A program made the position numbers and the translations under genes. A stretch of 64,000 bases of DNA. Source: Aquatica leii. Taxonomy: Eukaryota; Arthropoda; Insecta; Coleoptera; Lampyridae. Below, in pieces: positions 1 to 10,803 of the stretch (positions are counted from its first letter, which is position 1; every line of letters starts with the position of its first letter). Location: NCBI GenBank assembly GCA_035610365.1, contig CM069433.1, positions 57,216,487-57,280,486 on the forward strand. The letters are read 5' to 3'. The notes under the pieces were generated by a model. The model was given only the letters and a program-made list of their open reading frames with translations. It did not search any database and had not been told where the DNA came from.

Positions 1-2068
1 GACACTCAAGTAAATATAACTTTATTGGCACAAACTACTAAGTAAAAACATACACAGATTTACGAGATATCTACATGTTTTCACATTACCGTTTGTGGTA
101 TTGCATGAGGCATACTCTGAAACACAAACCAGGTGTTTTCGGGCACATTTTGCAATGGGAAGTACTCATTTTCCGAATTTTTTTTATGGCATTGTTTACA
201 TCTCTTCCCAATAGTCTCGCCCCTGTTTGACTTTCTTAAAATTTTTGAGGGATAATGCTCTTGAATTTTGGATTTGCTGATAGTACAAGTTTTCTTTTGC
301 ATCCAAGAAAGCTTCAATTACAGATAATCAAAAATCATATAAAGATAGCTTCTACCCTGAATATTTATTAAAAAGAAAGAATGAGTTTAGAAGCATCCGT
401 TGAATGAAATGTATCCCTAATTTCCTGTACTAACGAAAGGATCCACCCCACTCGTGTATTTATTGTATTTCAAAACGGGCAAAGATTTCAAGTTTGCAGT
501 CTCTCTCCTATCCACATGTTCGATCCTCTCATTTTTATATTCTGTAGAGATATAAAGAAGATCGCGCTTATCCTTCCATTTTGCGATCCTGGAAAATTTT
601 GCTAAAGTTTCTACTTTTCCCAATTTTGTTGAGATTACAGACTTATAATTGTGTTTTCTTAGTTTCCTGAGAGTTCTTGTGCAGTATGTGCCACGTTTAA
701 GGAGTTATTCAGCTAAATTGTGGTTATTATAAAAGTTGTCAATAAGAACGAGTGACCTAAATACATCCAGTTTTCCTTGCATTAGGTTTAGCACAACTTG
801 AGCAGAATGTCCTATCTCACCTTGGCTAAGAACAGCATCAGTATACAGAGATATATTCAAAATAACACCATTGTTTATGCACTGCCGGAAAATCAAGCGA
901 CCACGCCACAATACCATTGATTCGTCTAATGAGAGTTGTTTATTCAGCTAGTATTATTCATTCCTTTTTGTATACACAAAGCTGAGAACCGGTCGTATTT
1001 TATGGAGTCTGTCAGTGGAAACATCTCTTTGTCTGGAATTAGTCGAAAAGTGCAAACAAAGCATTATTAATTAAAATCTATCACGACTCATGTGCTCTGA
1101 AAAACATTTTAAGTTGAATAAATGATGACGTTTTCGGTAATCTTGCAATCGGTTTAGCTTTACCGTTCCAGTATGGAAAACAAGTCCAACAAACTTGAGA
1201 AATTCATATTTTTTCAAAGACCTCCATCTCGTAATCCGTTACGCCATCAGACTTCAATAACTCTTCTGCATATTTATTTGTTTCTTCAACAACCATATTC
1301 AAAAAATTGTCATCCATAATCATACAGAAATAATTTATAGGATTCGGATCTGGTTTTAAAAGTAAAAGGTTATTTGTTTTTGAAAATGGCATGGTTTGCA
1401 GTAGTCCGTCATCTTTCCAATTAGGATTTAAATTTGCCGCAACTGCAGTTGCTTGTGCTGCCATTGGCGTTGTAAATTCTGCCACCGGCGTTGTCGGTGA
1501 TGAAGGAATTGCGGTCTGGTCAATTCATAGACAACAGATCTCGAAAAATGTAAAATCATGTAAAAATCTTGAGATAATACAAATGTTATTCATGTAGGTA
1601 CGTACCTGTCTCATCCTCAGAATCTGATGTATGTATATAATTATCATCGGATGATGCATCTTCAAACGCACTAAACGACATATAAAATGCCATTTCTAAT
1701 TCTTTGTCAGTTAGTTTATTAGGATCTTTACATGTTACTTTCCTCTTTTTACTAGTGGATGGTGTCACCGGCGTAATTACAGGGGGCCTGGGTGCGCCAA
1801 GCAACCACAAACCTTTCCTAGTCCCCCTCAAAACAAATGTAACTGCCACGCAGTGCAGCCGTCTAGTTACGCCCATGGATGGTGTCTCAGCGTTATCCGC
1901 CATTATAATTTTACAAATTGTTATAATCCGAAAACTGCGTGCACAGTATGAATTTATAACGTTATTGCTACGCGCTGAGCACACACAAACGTTAACCATG
2001 CCAGCTAACGTTGTACTAAAGCCATTGAGTTGCATATACTGAATATCACGGATCCGTGATGTGCGCAC
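1..2068 (-). pseudogene. Broken piggyBac transposase
   Basis: The minus strand encodes successive blocks of a piggyBac-family (DDE_Tnp_1_7) transposase. The N-terminal acidic region is near 1590-1905 (a run of DSEDE type). The first conserved block, with PINYFCMIMDDNFLNMVVEE, is at 1204-1485. MVLWRGRLIF and the catalytic-region DNFYN motif are at 705-917. WKDKRDLLYISTEY and LPVLKYNKYTSGVD are at 417-623. A remnant of the C-terminal cysteine-rich domain (KRCKQCHKK) is at 81-317. Intact enzymes cut and paste at TTAA. Here the blocks lie in different frames with gaps, so the gene is dead. A GT donor-like ACAGGTACGTAC follows the acidic exon near 1600, so one gap could be an intron. The 3' end of the element lies outside the window, and I saw no TTAA/CCCT terminus at the 5' side. 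Family assignment is firm; boundaries are not. Confidence 0.9.
2045..2068. repeat. Two abutting palindromes
   Basis: ATCACGGATCCGTGAT (2045-2060) is a perfect 16-base palindrome, followed at once by GTGCGCAC (2061-2068), a perfect 8-base palindrome. They lie at the upstream edge of the piggyBac coding region and could be subterminal transposase-binding repeats. That role is inference. Confidence 0.6.
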
Positions 2069-2229
2069 ATTACTATAAAGTGCTCATGCCATCGATCTGT
2101 GGAGTGCACATAGAATGCGTTAAACAAAAAAACATAAAAAATGTAAACTACACTGAAGCTGCTTACTGCAATACTCGACTTCAACGTTTTTAAATCTATA
2201 AAATCCATTTCAGACAAAGTTTTTGTCAA

Positions 2230-5200
2230 GAAGAAAATAGTCGTAAAAGGTTACTAAATAGTTTTTGCTATATTAGTTAGAAAGTTGTGGTTAAATACTA
2301 AACCCAAAATAATAACTAATATATTTATAAAATTTAAGTTAGCTCTACTCTATAATAATGTATCTACAAAATAGAAATTTTATCTGGCAGTTTGAACAAA
2401 ATAAAATTCAGGTAACAGTTGATAAACTAAGAACGTAGCATTAATAGACCATTCACATAGGATGCAGGTGGTATTTAACAAAACTATTGACAATAATAGA
2501 ATTATTAACACTAACAATAAGAAATACTAACTAGATATTATAAATAGAAACCTAAACATGAACGCATTAACTACTTCGCAAAATGTATTTATGTGGAATT
2601 AAACAATGTAATTCCGGTTTAAACAAAAACAAGAGACAAAGAAGGTAGTAACAAAAAAAATAACACTAATAAGAAACAAAATAAAATCAAATAGTATATT
2701 GACATTAGGTATTAAAAAAGTTTTTACCATAAAAAAAATTCTGAATTAATTTTTTATTTAATATCTATGTATTTTAATAACCGTCATGATATTTTTTTCT
2801 ATTGGTGAACGACATGCTATAATCGTTATTAAATATTAAACCTGATTTAATACGGCAGTAATAAAATCGCGGCAAAAGCAACATTACTATTGTAACATAA
2901 ATGCATATTTTATATGTTATGATTAAGTAACAGCATTTTATTTTCAAAATTTCATTTTCTTACAATAATAAAACGTAAAAATTCTAAATAAATATATGAT
3001 CAGTTTAATAGTTTTGGATTGTGGGCATGAAATTATTTATTGCTCAATTCTTAAACGGCTGTATATATAAAGAACTTTAAGCTTTAATTCATTTTTGGTT
3101 ATAACCTATTACATTTTTTCCAGTCAACCTTATATTTATTTTATATGTCACCTTCTGCTACTGTTCTGCTATAACTTACGACCGACCCGTTTTAAAAGTT
3201 AAAACCAGTAGCCGCCATTTATCAGGTATAAGAGACATTGGGAATTGCTGGACATTTTCCGAAAGCATTCTTATAAATCGGTATTCTTTATGTTGGAATA
3301 TTTTATTCAGCAGCAAATTTTTATGGTAAAAAGTAGGTGGACGCCTTTTCAAGTATGCGATATTGATAGATTTATGGGCAAAAACGTTTTTACTTTAAAA
3401 TTATTGCATTATTTTCATTTTAAAATAGCTACCTGAATTATTTATTGAATTCTGCAGCTTTGCTGCAAAGGTTAAATGTTACAAAAAAAGTTCTAGATTG
3501 TTATTTTGTTTTTATATTCTTTATAATAATGGATAAAGGCTACTAATAGAAATTAAATTTTTATCTTTGTATGTGGTTTTCTAAGACAGTAAGAAAAATG
3601 ATGCAATAGTAGGAGGCCAACAGTTTGAAAAATGAACAAAATTGATAAATGGAATTCTGTGTCAGACAGATACACAACTAATGCTGTACGTTGGTCTTGT
3701 CTCGGTTAAGACAAGCTGTTGAACGACAAAGAGAAATAATTACGTAACGCTTTGGGATATTATATATAACTTCTAAAAATCATTAGCATACTTCATATTC
3801 TTTAACTTAATACGTAATAACACATTAATGAAAATGAATGATGTTAGGAGTAAAAACGTTGTTTATACTATTAATCAATAACTTATTTAGATTTAATTTT
3901 TTTTAAAGTTACAGATGTTAGACAATCAACATAAGTACATAATTTTTCTGTAGTGCATGTAAAATAATAAGTAAATAAATGTCAATTATATTTTTTATTC
4001 TTTGTCAACGGATCATTATCGTCCAGCTATTTTTACATTTTACCAATACTTTTTGTAATAATGAGAATTTATTAAAAAATATTTTTATTTTAAAAAATAA
4101 AGCAAAACTACCATTTTTATTAAAAAGTAAATTATTTTTTATTTCGAAGATGGCCTGACGTAAAATAATGTAAAATTAATAATAACCTTATATACACACC
4201 ATAATGATGTAAGAAATCTGTAATTATTTTTATTACGTTAAAAAACCGTTATTTCTAAAAACATTTAAGATTTTTGGCGATGTAAAAGCTACGTTCAGAA
4301 ACTATCTTGTTTTAGATAGAATACTTACAGTAAGATCATTTTAAATGTTGCAAAAATATGTTAGCAAAGAATTTATATAGTTCGTAACAAAATACATCTA
4401 GAAAAAAGCAACTGGTTTTTTTTGAGGTTTTTTTCTTTGGAAATTTTTTGCCAGAAGTCTTTTTTTCGTAGATATACTATCTTTAAAACGGAAATCTGCC
4501 TAAAATGGAATTTTTAAACTAGGGCGAGTATGTACATATATCTGTAAGAATGCTTTATCCTATGAAAAACTACATAATATCAAAAACTTAAACCTGTTAT
4601 TACGAAATGTAACAAAACTAAGTTATCGCATTTACAAAGTTTATAAATTTGGTATTATAATCTTTGTCGTTTGTCAAAAAATATGCGGCAGGTATAATTA
4701 TAAACTTAAGTCTAATCGCTAGACAATCTAGAGAACATTTCCTTACATAGTTGCTTTTTCATTTCAGTATCTCACATTTTAATATGATACTAATGTTTTT
4801 TATCATCTCCACAGTGTGAGCTGCTCAAAGATGCACGCAGTTTAAAATTTTGTTTTTGTTCAGTAAAATAACATAATAATAACATAACCAAGTTAAAAAA
4901 TTTTTTTTTCTATGACCTAAAGCATACCAAATTTTCAGGTTAAATTCCTAAGTTTTTACAGGTTAAAAGTTGATGTAAATATTGGTATTTTTTCAGTAGA
5001 AAGTAATATAGGAATATTGTCAATAATACAGGACAACGTTTTTGCGGTTTTACATAAATGCGTTCTTGCGTCGATTCTTTTTTTAGCTGGTTATAGTTAT
5101 AATTAAAAGGAAGACCCTTTAGAGATGCATAAACGACAAACACCTAGACCTGCGAGAACAATACAAAATTCAATAGAAATGACGAAGCTAATGAAAAAAA

Positions 5201-6379
5201 AGTAACTCTTAGCGAGCATTGAATGAATTAACTACTGGATAAAAATTCGAACAAGTCGTGTGTGGATTAAATCCAAAAAATCCCATTAGTTACAGCCAAA
5301 TTACATTTTCAAAACCACATCTCAAAGAATCGAATTAAAAATTTGGTTCAAAAAATATTCCGAAATTATTTTATTGAAAAATTCACACTCGTCTTCTCAA
5401 AATATCTACCGCTGACAGACTGTCTTATCGTCAAGAGCAAAATACGGAAAATACCTCAGGCTCGTAAAACAAAAAAATAATAATTTTAAAATGGAAACTA
5501 ATAAAACTTAATGCAAAATTTGCAGGTAACAATTAAAACTAATCTAGCCTGTTAAAGTGAAAGTAAAAGTTGGTCAGTTATTTGGATGATATTTTTGGCA
5601 AAGAGAAAACTAGTTCTTTACACAAATCTCTACTGAACCAGTTTTGTATCTCAATAATTTTTTTTTGTTATTTTTATACTTTATGTCACTATTGTTAGTA
5701 TCACTTAAAAAAAAGAAAAAATAAGTTTAAAGAAAAAGAACAGTTCCTAATACAATTAGATACATGAAATAAAATAAATATAGTTACAATTAAATGACAT
5801 TTTCATTTAACACGTGATAAATATTTTTCTTATTCATTTATCATTTAACAAATAGTTTTCTACCACGTACTTGAACTTCTATACTAAAATAAGAACTTCT
5901 TCCGGGTTTGAAGAAGCGTGTTATTGTTGCAACCGAAGTTGCCAACGTTTTACGCACTTTCGTGAGGAATTTTATTATGGCGGGAATTAAATCGACGAAC
6001 TCTAACAAGGAACTGAAACCTAACTAGAAATAATAATCTTGAAGAAGTAACCGACAATGTAACAAAAGACTACTACAGAGGTACTTGTAAACCAAGCCAA
6101 ATTCAAAACTTCTATCTGCAGACCGATGTGTTTACCAAGACCTCAAGCTCATTTTCATTTACTGTATGGTTAGTAGTATCAATAATCTGTTTTAACTGAG
6201 TGACCATACTAGAAAGCTGAGACATTTTTTTCTTTTTGGATTAGCTGTACTTTAAGGTTTAGGTACAAGAAAAGTAGACAATGAGATGCTATTTTCATGA
6301 CTATCTAAAGTCGTGACACTCGTAACTGAACTGTTTTCTTCGTCAGCCTAAATGTTAGTAGAATATTGTTAACATACAA
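2230..6379. other. Non-coding AT-rich stretch
   Basis: No gene or element can be supported on either strand. A short hairpin (CTTGTC...GACAAG) lies near 3693-3714. From about 5880 base composition becomes more balanced. On the minus strand, 6130-6365 has a lysine- and serine-rich reading stretch that could be the remains of the accessory (MADF/Myb-like) gene often carried by PIF/Harbinger elements. That call is weak. Confidence 0.4.
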
Positions 6380-6960
6380 TGTAATTTTTTTGTCAGGTTC
6401 CCACCACTGATAAATGGAAAAAAATTGAAAATGCTTTTTAACAAAAATGTAACTTTGTAGGATGCTGTGAGGCAATGGAAAACATGTCGTTATTAAAGCT
6501 CCTCCAGCAACTTTATTCTACAACTATAAACAAACAAACAGCATTGTCGTAATAGCAGTTGTAGATCTTAATTATTGCTTTACTTATATAGACGTTGAAT
6601 GTAATGAGCGTGTAAGTAATAAATGTATATTTCATCATTGCAGCTTGTATGAAGCATTAAAGAGTGGTATGCTGTCCTAAAATCATTTCATAGTTGGCGA
6701 CATCGCATTTCTCTTGAAAAACTACCTATTAAAACATTTTTCAAGAAATAATTCATCATTAAAACACAAAATTTTCGATTATCGTTTGTCGCGTGTTAAG
6801 AGAATAGTTGAAAATGCTTTCGGTATACTAGCAGCTAGATTCAGATTGTTCGAAAAACCAATGCCCTACAGTCCTAAGAAAGTAGTCTGTATAGTAAAGG
6901 CATGATGAGCTCTACATAATTGGCTCCGACAAACAAAGTTACAGACGCAATTTGAATATA
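6380..6960 (+). pseudogene. PIF/Harbinger transposase remnant
   Basis: Plus-strand translation in several frames gives the ordered motifs of a PIF/Harbinger (DDE_Tnp_4) nuclease. WKKIENAF is near 6410. GCCEAM..HVVIKAPPA follows near 6460-6510, where the usual form is GA-D-GKH, so the first catalytic Asp looks lost. AVVDLNYCFTYIDV, covering the second Asp region, is near 6550-6600. The C-terminal block FDYRLSRVKRIVENAFGILA with RFRLF is at 6714-6905, followed by an ALHNWLR-like tail. Family enzymes act with a Myb/MADF partner and make 3-bp TWA duplications. Frames shift between blocks and an in-frame stop follows the last block, so the copy is inactive. Terminal repeats were not located. Confidence 0.88.
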
Positions 6961-7537
6961 CAGTAGAAAGAAAGTTTTGACACAGGAATTGTTGTCCTTA
7001 GTAATTGGAGAAAAGAGTCAGCACCTCAAGGATTGTCTTCGTGTAAAACATGCAGAGTACTTTGTGAATGAAGGATCAGTCTCATGGCAATTAGTAATGG
7101 TACACTAAAAACTGTAACTATTAAAAATGTATTTATCAAATTGCTTTCACTTTCTGTCAATTCTAATTATATTTCGTAGTGATTGATCTATTAAATTGAA
7201 CCGCTTTATTGAAAGAGTGTAAACTGTATCAGTACCTGCGCCAAATTCTTGGGAGTAGATTGATTTGGTAATAAAACGAAAAAAAAGGTTAAAAACTACA
7301 TAAGTAGAGGAAAATTACTATAAATAATACTTATTATTTATTGCTTTTATACTAATAAAATACTTTTATAATTAATTAAAACCTATTCTTCGCGACATGA
7401 ATTTTTAGAATACAATTTTTTTGTTTATTAAAATAATATATTTTCTAAATTTCTGTATTTGTGCTTACGTGAACTAATAACTTTGTTTTTAATTGTACAT
7501 GCTTTTACCTAATCTAAAATCTTAATAATAAAAAAAA
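6961..7537. other. No gene seen
   Basis: AT-rich sequence between the convergent Harbinger and YqaJ remnants. It may contain the 3' ends of one or both elements, but I could not identify terminal repeats. Confidence 0.4.
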
Positions 7538-8600
7538 TTAATTTAACCGAGTAGCATTTCGAATAACTAATCCTCGAGGTTTACGTAGATCGATAATTTC
7601 CAGAAGCAAACATTTATGGTAAAACATGTTTAATTTTTGTTCTATTTCGTTTCTCCCGAAATTATCATCTTTTTCAATTTTTTCCTTGAAAATACCCAAA
7701 AGAGTCCAACTTATAAAGTAACAATTTTGCCTCTTTGTAATGTGTAACTGACCTTGCACTTGGTAGTAATGCACATGTGTCTTCAATAAATGTAATGTTT
7801 TCTCATTGTTATTCAATTTAGCAAATTTAATAATTTTAATAAATCTAAGGCTAAACGCCATTTTATTTGATATTGCTGATTTAGGAGACATTGACTTAGC
7901 TGAAGAATGGCACTTAACTTCTATAATAGTATCATCGTCAACTAAACCATCTGGACTAGCGCCAAATTTAAAACTCTTTGAATCCACAAACAATGCACAC
8001 TGTTTCACTGATAAATCCAACTCTTCTTCAAATTTTTTTATCGCATGTTTTTCATTTTCTATACTATATTAGGTATGATTATTAGTAAAATGTCTTGAAT
8101 ATAATATTCTCCAAAATAAGAAGCTATTAAGGGAAACGATCTTTCTTGGAACCACATTTCGTTTTGTAATTGAGTTCTTGTAGCTCTTTCTAATTCTTTA
8201 ATTTCAGACAAGCTCTTCTTCAATTTTTCTAGAAATATTGGTTTTTTTTCATAATATTGTTTTTCTGTAAGGTTTTCTTGTTCATCTACAATTGCACCGT
8301 AATACTCATATAGCAAGGCAAAATGATTTTGTTTTTGAATTTTGGTTTTGAACAAATTCTTTCTCATATTTTTAAAATTTTGAAAGTATTTTCTTCTTAG
8401 TTTTGCTTTTTTTGCATACTTTTTTGTGAAAGCTTTTGGGTTTTTACCGGTTAAAGCTTTGTGCATCACACTGCGATATAAACCACCGCTATTGTACGAT
8501 GTAGCAGCAGCTACATCGTGTTTGATACGATCATCGTGTTGTGAAATTGATCCCACAATACCCACAACTTGGCAAATGCTGTTTAGAGTGTGTTAAAATT
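7538..8600 (-). pseudogene. YqaJ-type exonuclease domain gene, broken
   Basis: Two minus-strand blocks form one protein family. The upstream block (8059-8565) is lysine-rich with TSYNSGGLYRSVMHKALTGK and long charged helices that end in a conserved-looking TQLQNEMWFQERS. The downstream block (7538-8020) has FGASPDGLVDDDTIIEVKCH, then VHYYQVQGQLHITKRQNCYF and LLLEIIDLRKPRG. The G-A-SPDG, IEVKC and Q-QGQLH motifs are those of YqaJ/lambda-exonuclease-like PD-(D/E)XK nucleases: D of SPDG, and E and K of IEVKC. In animal genomes such genes are typically carried by DNA transposons (ISL2EU-type among others) rather than being host genes. The two blocks are in different frames, which points to a frameshift near 8040. 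Element boundaries were not found. Confidence 0.8.
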
Positions 8601-8669
8601 TGTTACCGACAAAGAATAATAAAACCCTTGCACATTTTTTCTATTTTCTAAGAGAGATCATAAATATTG

Positions 8670-9012
8670 GTAAAGTAGTTTATCCTCCTGTTAGTTAAGT
8701 TGTAGTTCTAGATTTTATCTTTCTTAGGAGGGCAATAAAGCAATAAAAATCACTCTAAACTGTTTTTATGGCTACGTTTCGTGCCTCTAGTGTACTTCTT
8801 CTACTTTCTTGTAAGTTTTTTTGTCTTTATGTTGTACCTGTTAACAAATTCAGTTAGTTGTTGTATACGTGTGTAATGTTGTTCACTTACCGTAAATAAA
8901 TTTTCAGTGGCCTGAAGAAGTGCACACTAGAGGCACGAAACGTAGCCATAAAAACAGTTCAGAGTGGTTTTTATTGCCCCTCCTAAGGAAGATAAAATCT
9001 AGAACGAACTAC
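8670..9012 (+). mobile_element. Fold-back element A with hammerhead-like core
   Basis: A 343-bp insertion flanked by a perfect 13-bp direct repeat, ATCATAAATATTG (8657-8669 and 9013-9025), read as its target-site duplication. Two inverted arms of about 100 bp, 8698-8804 and 8912-9012, pair across a spacer of about 107 bp. The right arm starts with the ribozyme-like core at 8912. It aligns with element D (59,763-60,108) over the core, the ATAAAAAC stretch and the TTGCC..CTCCTA stretch, so A and D belong to one family. There is no coding capacity. Confidence 0.8.
8911..8950 (+). ncRNA. Hammerhead ribozyme-like core (A)
   Basis: CTGAAGA (8912-8918) matches the hammerhead box CUGANGA. Then comes a stem GTGC/GCAC (8920-8923 with 8933-8936) closing a 9-base loop, then GAAAC (8937-8941). 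This is the order expected of the catalytic core: CUGANGA, stem II, GAAA. Stem III, the cleavage site and stem I were not established, so activity is unproven. Hammerheads are known in Penelope-like elements and in animal retrozymes. Confidence 0.5.
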
Positions 9013-9025
9013 ATCATAAATATTG

Positions 9026-9593
9026 TAAATCAATAGCAAACAAAATTTTTAAATCACTTTACTAGTTTTTATTGATGTATTTAATGTGTACACTCATTTT
9101 TTATAATATTTATTAAGTATTAGAACTCGTAATAATTTTGCTAGGTCAATATGAAAAAAATTGGTGTTTTGTTTCATTAGGTGTTTTTGTTTTCACGCTA
9201 TGAAAAAGATGTACATTCTTAAAGCCTTTTTAAACGGTGAAAAAAGTAACATTTTCATGAAAGTTCTGTAGCCTCTACGCGCTCATTCGATTCTTCCAAG
9301 TTTTCTTGCATAGCATGTAATTAAAACATGTAATAAGTAACAAATTCGTGTACCACGACTACGAATTTTTATGAAATTTTTATTACACCTGCAACTTTTC
9401 TTGCATTGCATAGCAACGACTTACGCCAAGTGAAGCGGTTATTCCAGAATCGATTTCATAAACCTTATTTTAGTAAATTATAAAAATATCTTTTATAAAT
9501 TGATTTTTGTAATATGACTATCACTGCTGTGAAACTATCCAAAAGATATCAGTGATAATGTGTAGTAAACAAAAACCAATTCTGTAACCTTAT
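9026..9593. other. No gene seen
   Basis: AT-rich unique sequence between fold-back element A and the hAT-like element. I see no coding or structural signal. Confidence 0.4.
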
Positions 9594-9838
9594 TAGTGAT
9601 GGTCAATCACAAGACCAAGACAAGACCAGATAGGTCTTGGTCTGGGTCTTGCACCAGTTGGTCTTGCTCTTAGTCTTGAATTGTATCCTTAATCTCGGTC
9701 TTGCTCTTGGTCTTGAATATAGACTCTTGCAGTCTTGCATTTTTACATCGTACTATGAATAAAAATCACAATGAAAGTCAATGTTGTTAAAAAAATTTTT
9801 TTAATGGATATTTGATTAATAACGAAAAATTAAGTTAC

Positions 9839-10080
9839 TTTAATAAAAAGTAAAAAATTCTGTCTAACCCACATAAATTATAATAGACACGACATGTTTC
9901 GGCTTTTTTAATACTTAAGCCATCTACAAGTACAACTGCATCTGTAAATGGCTTAAGTATTAAAAAAGTGGAAACATGTATTGCTTATAATTTTTATTAT
10001 TAAAAATGAATGTGGATTAGACAGAATTTTTTACTTTTCATTAATCTACTAAACCTGCAATAAAAACGATGATACAGAAT
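9839..10080 (+). mobile_element. Fold-back element B
   Basis: A 242-bp insertion between direct repeats ATTAAGTTAC (9829-9838 and 10,081-10,090). Inverted arms at about 9841-9930 and 9936-10,043 pair well. At the centre of each arm lies GGCTTAAGTATTA...AAAG followed by a GAAACATG. This resembles the 3' half of a hammerhead core, but the CUGANGA box is degenerate. It is probably a decayed relative of C, which has the same GAAACATGT. Confidence 0.65.
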
Positions 10081-10803
10081 ATTAAGTTACCTTGTTTTTA
10101 ATTTTACAAGTCAACAATCTAACAAGAATTAGTTTAATTTTATACTAAATAAACTATCAAAACACAGATACATAAATACATAAACAAATGTTAATTAATT
10201 TTAATTCTTAATTTTGAAGGACCTTAAAATTGTATATACCTACATTTTTTATTGAATGGCTAAATTGAAATTGTCATAAACTGATAATACCTACACCAAA
10301 AATTTTTTAAAATTTTAAACTATAAAAAGATACATATAATAAAAAAGATCGACAATTTTTTCCTCACAAAATTAAATAATAAGCATTATTGCATTTGCAA
10401 TGCGTTCGTTGTATTTTATTATAGATGTTTAAGTTTTGAGAATTCAGTTGCTTTGAAATAGGAACAGCGCCTCGGCATGTTTGAGAGATTTACATGAGTA
10501 TTACAGGCGCCGTACCGGTTTAAGATCCTTTGTAGGTGCCTTTATTGTAAACTAAGTAAAACGTGCTTTTTGGTACAAATTTAGAATTAAGAATTTCGGA
10601 CTTTCCCACAAGTTGTTATTTTACGAACTATTTTATTGCTTGTATATACTTTTATTAGTTCATAAAAATGTGAAGAGCTTATATACCATGAACTCAAAAA
10701 AATATTAAATTAATTCAAATAAGCTAATGTTGCTAAAAATTCGTAACAGCGTCTTTCAACACTAGGAATCAATGAGAATTAATATTTTATTAGTATTTAT
10801 CTA

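Noticed and set aside
6130-6365. Separate Harbinger accessory gene on the minus strand
   Set aside because: A lysine/serine-rich stretch with stops is not enough to call a MADF or Myb domain. It is mentioned only as a possibility.
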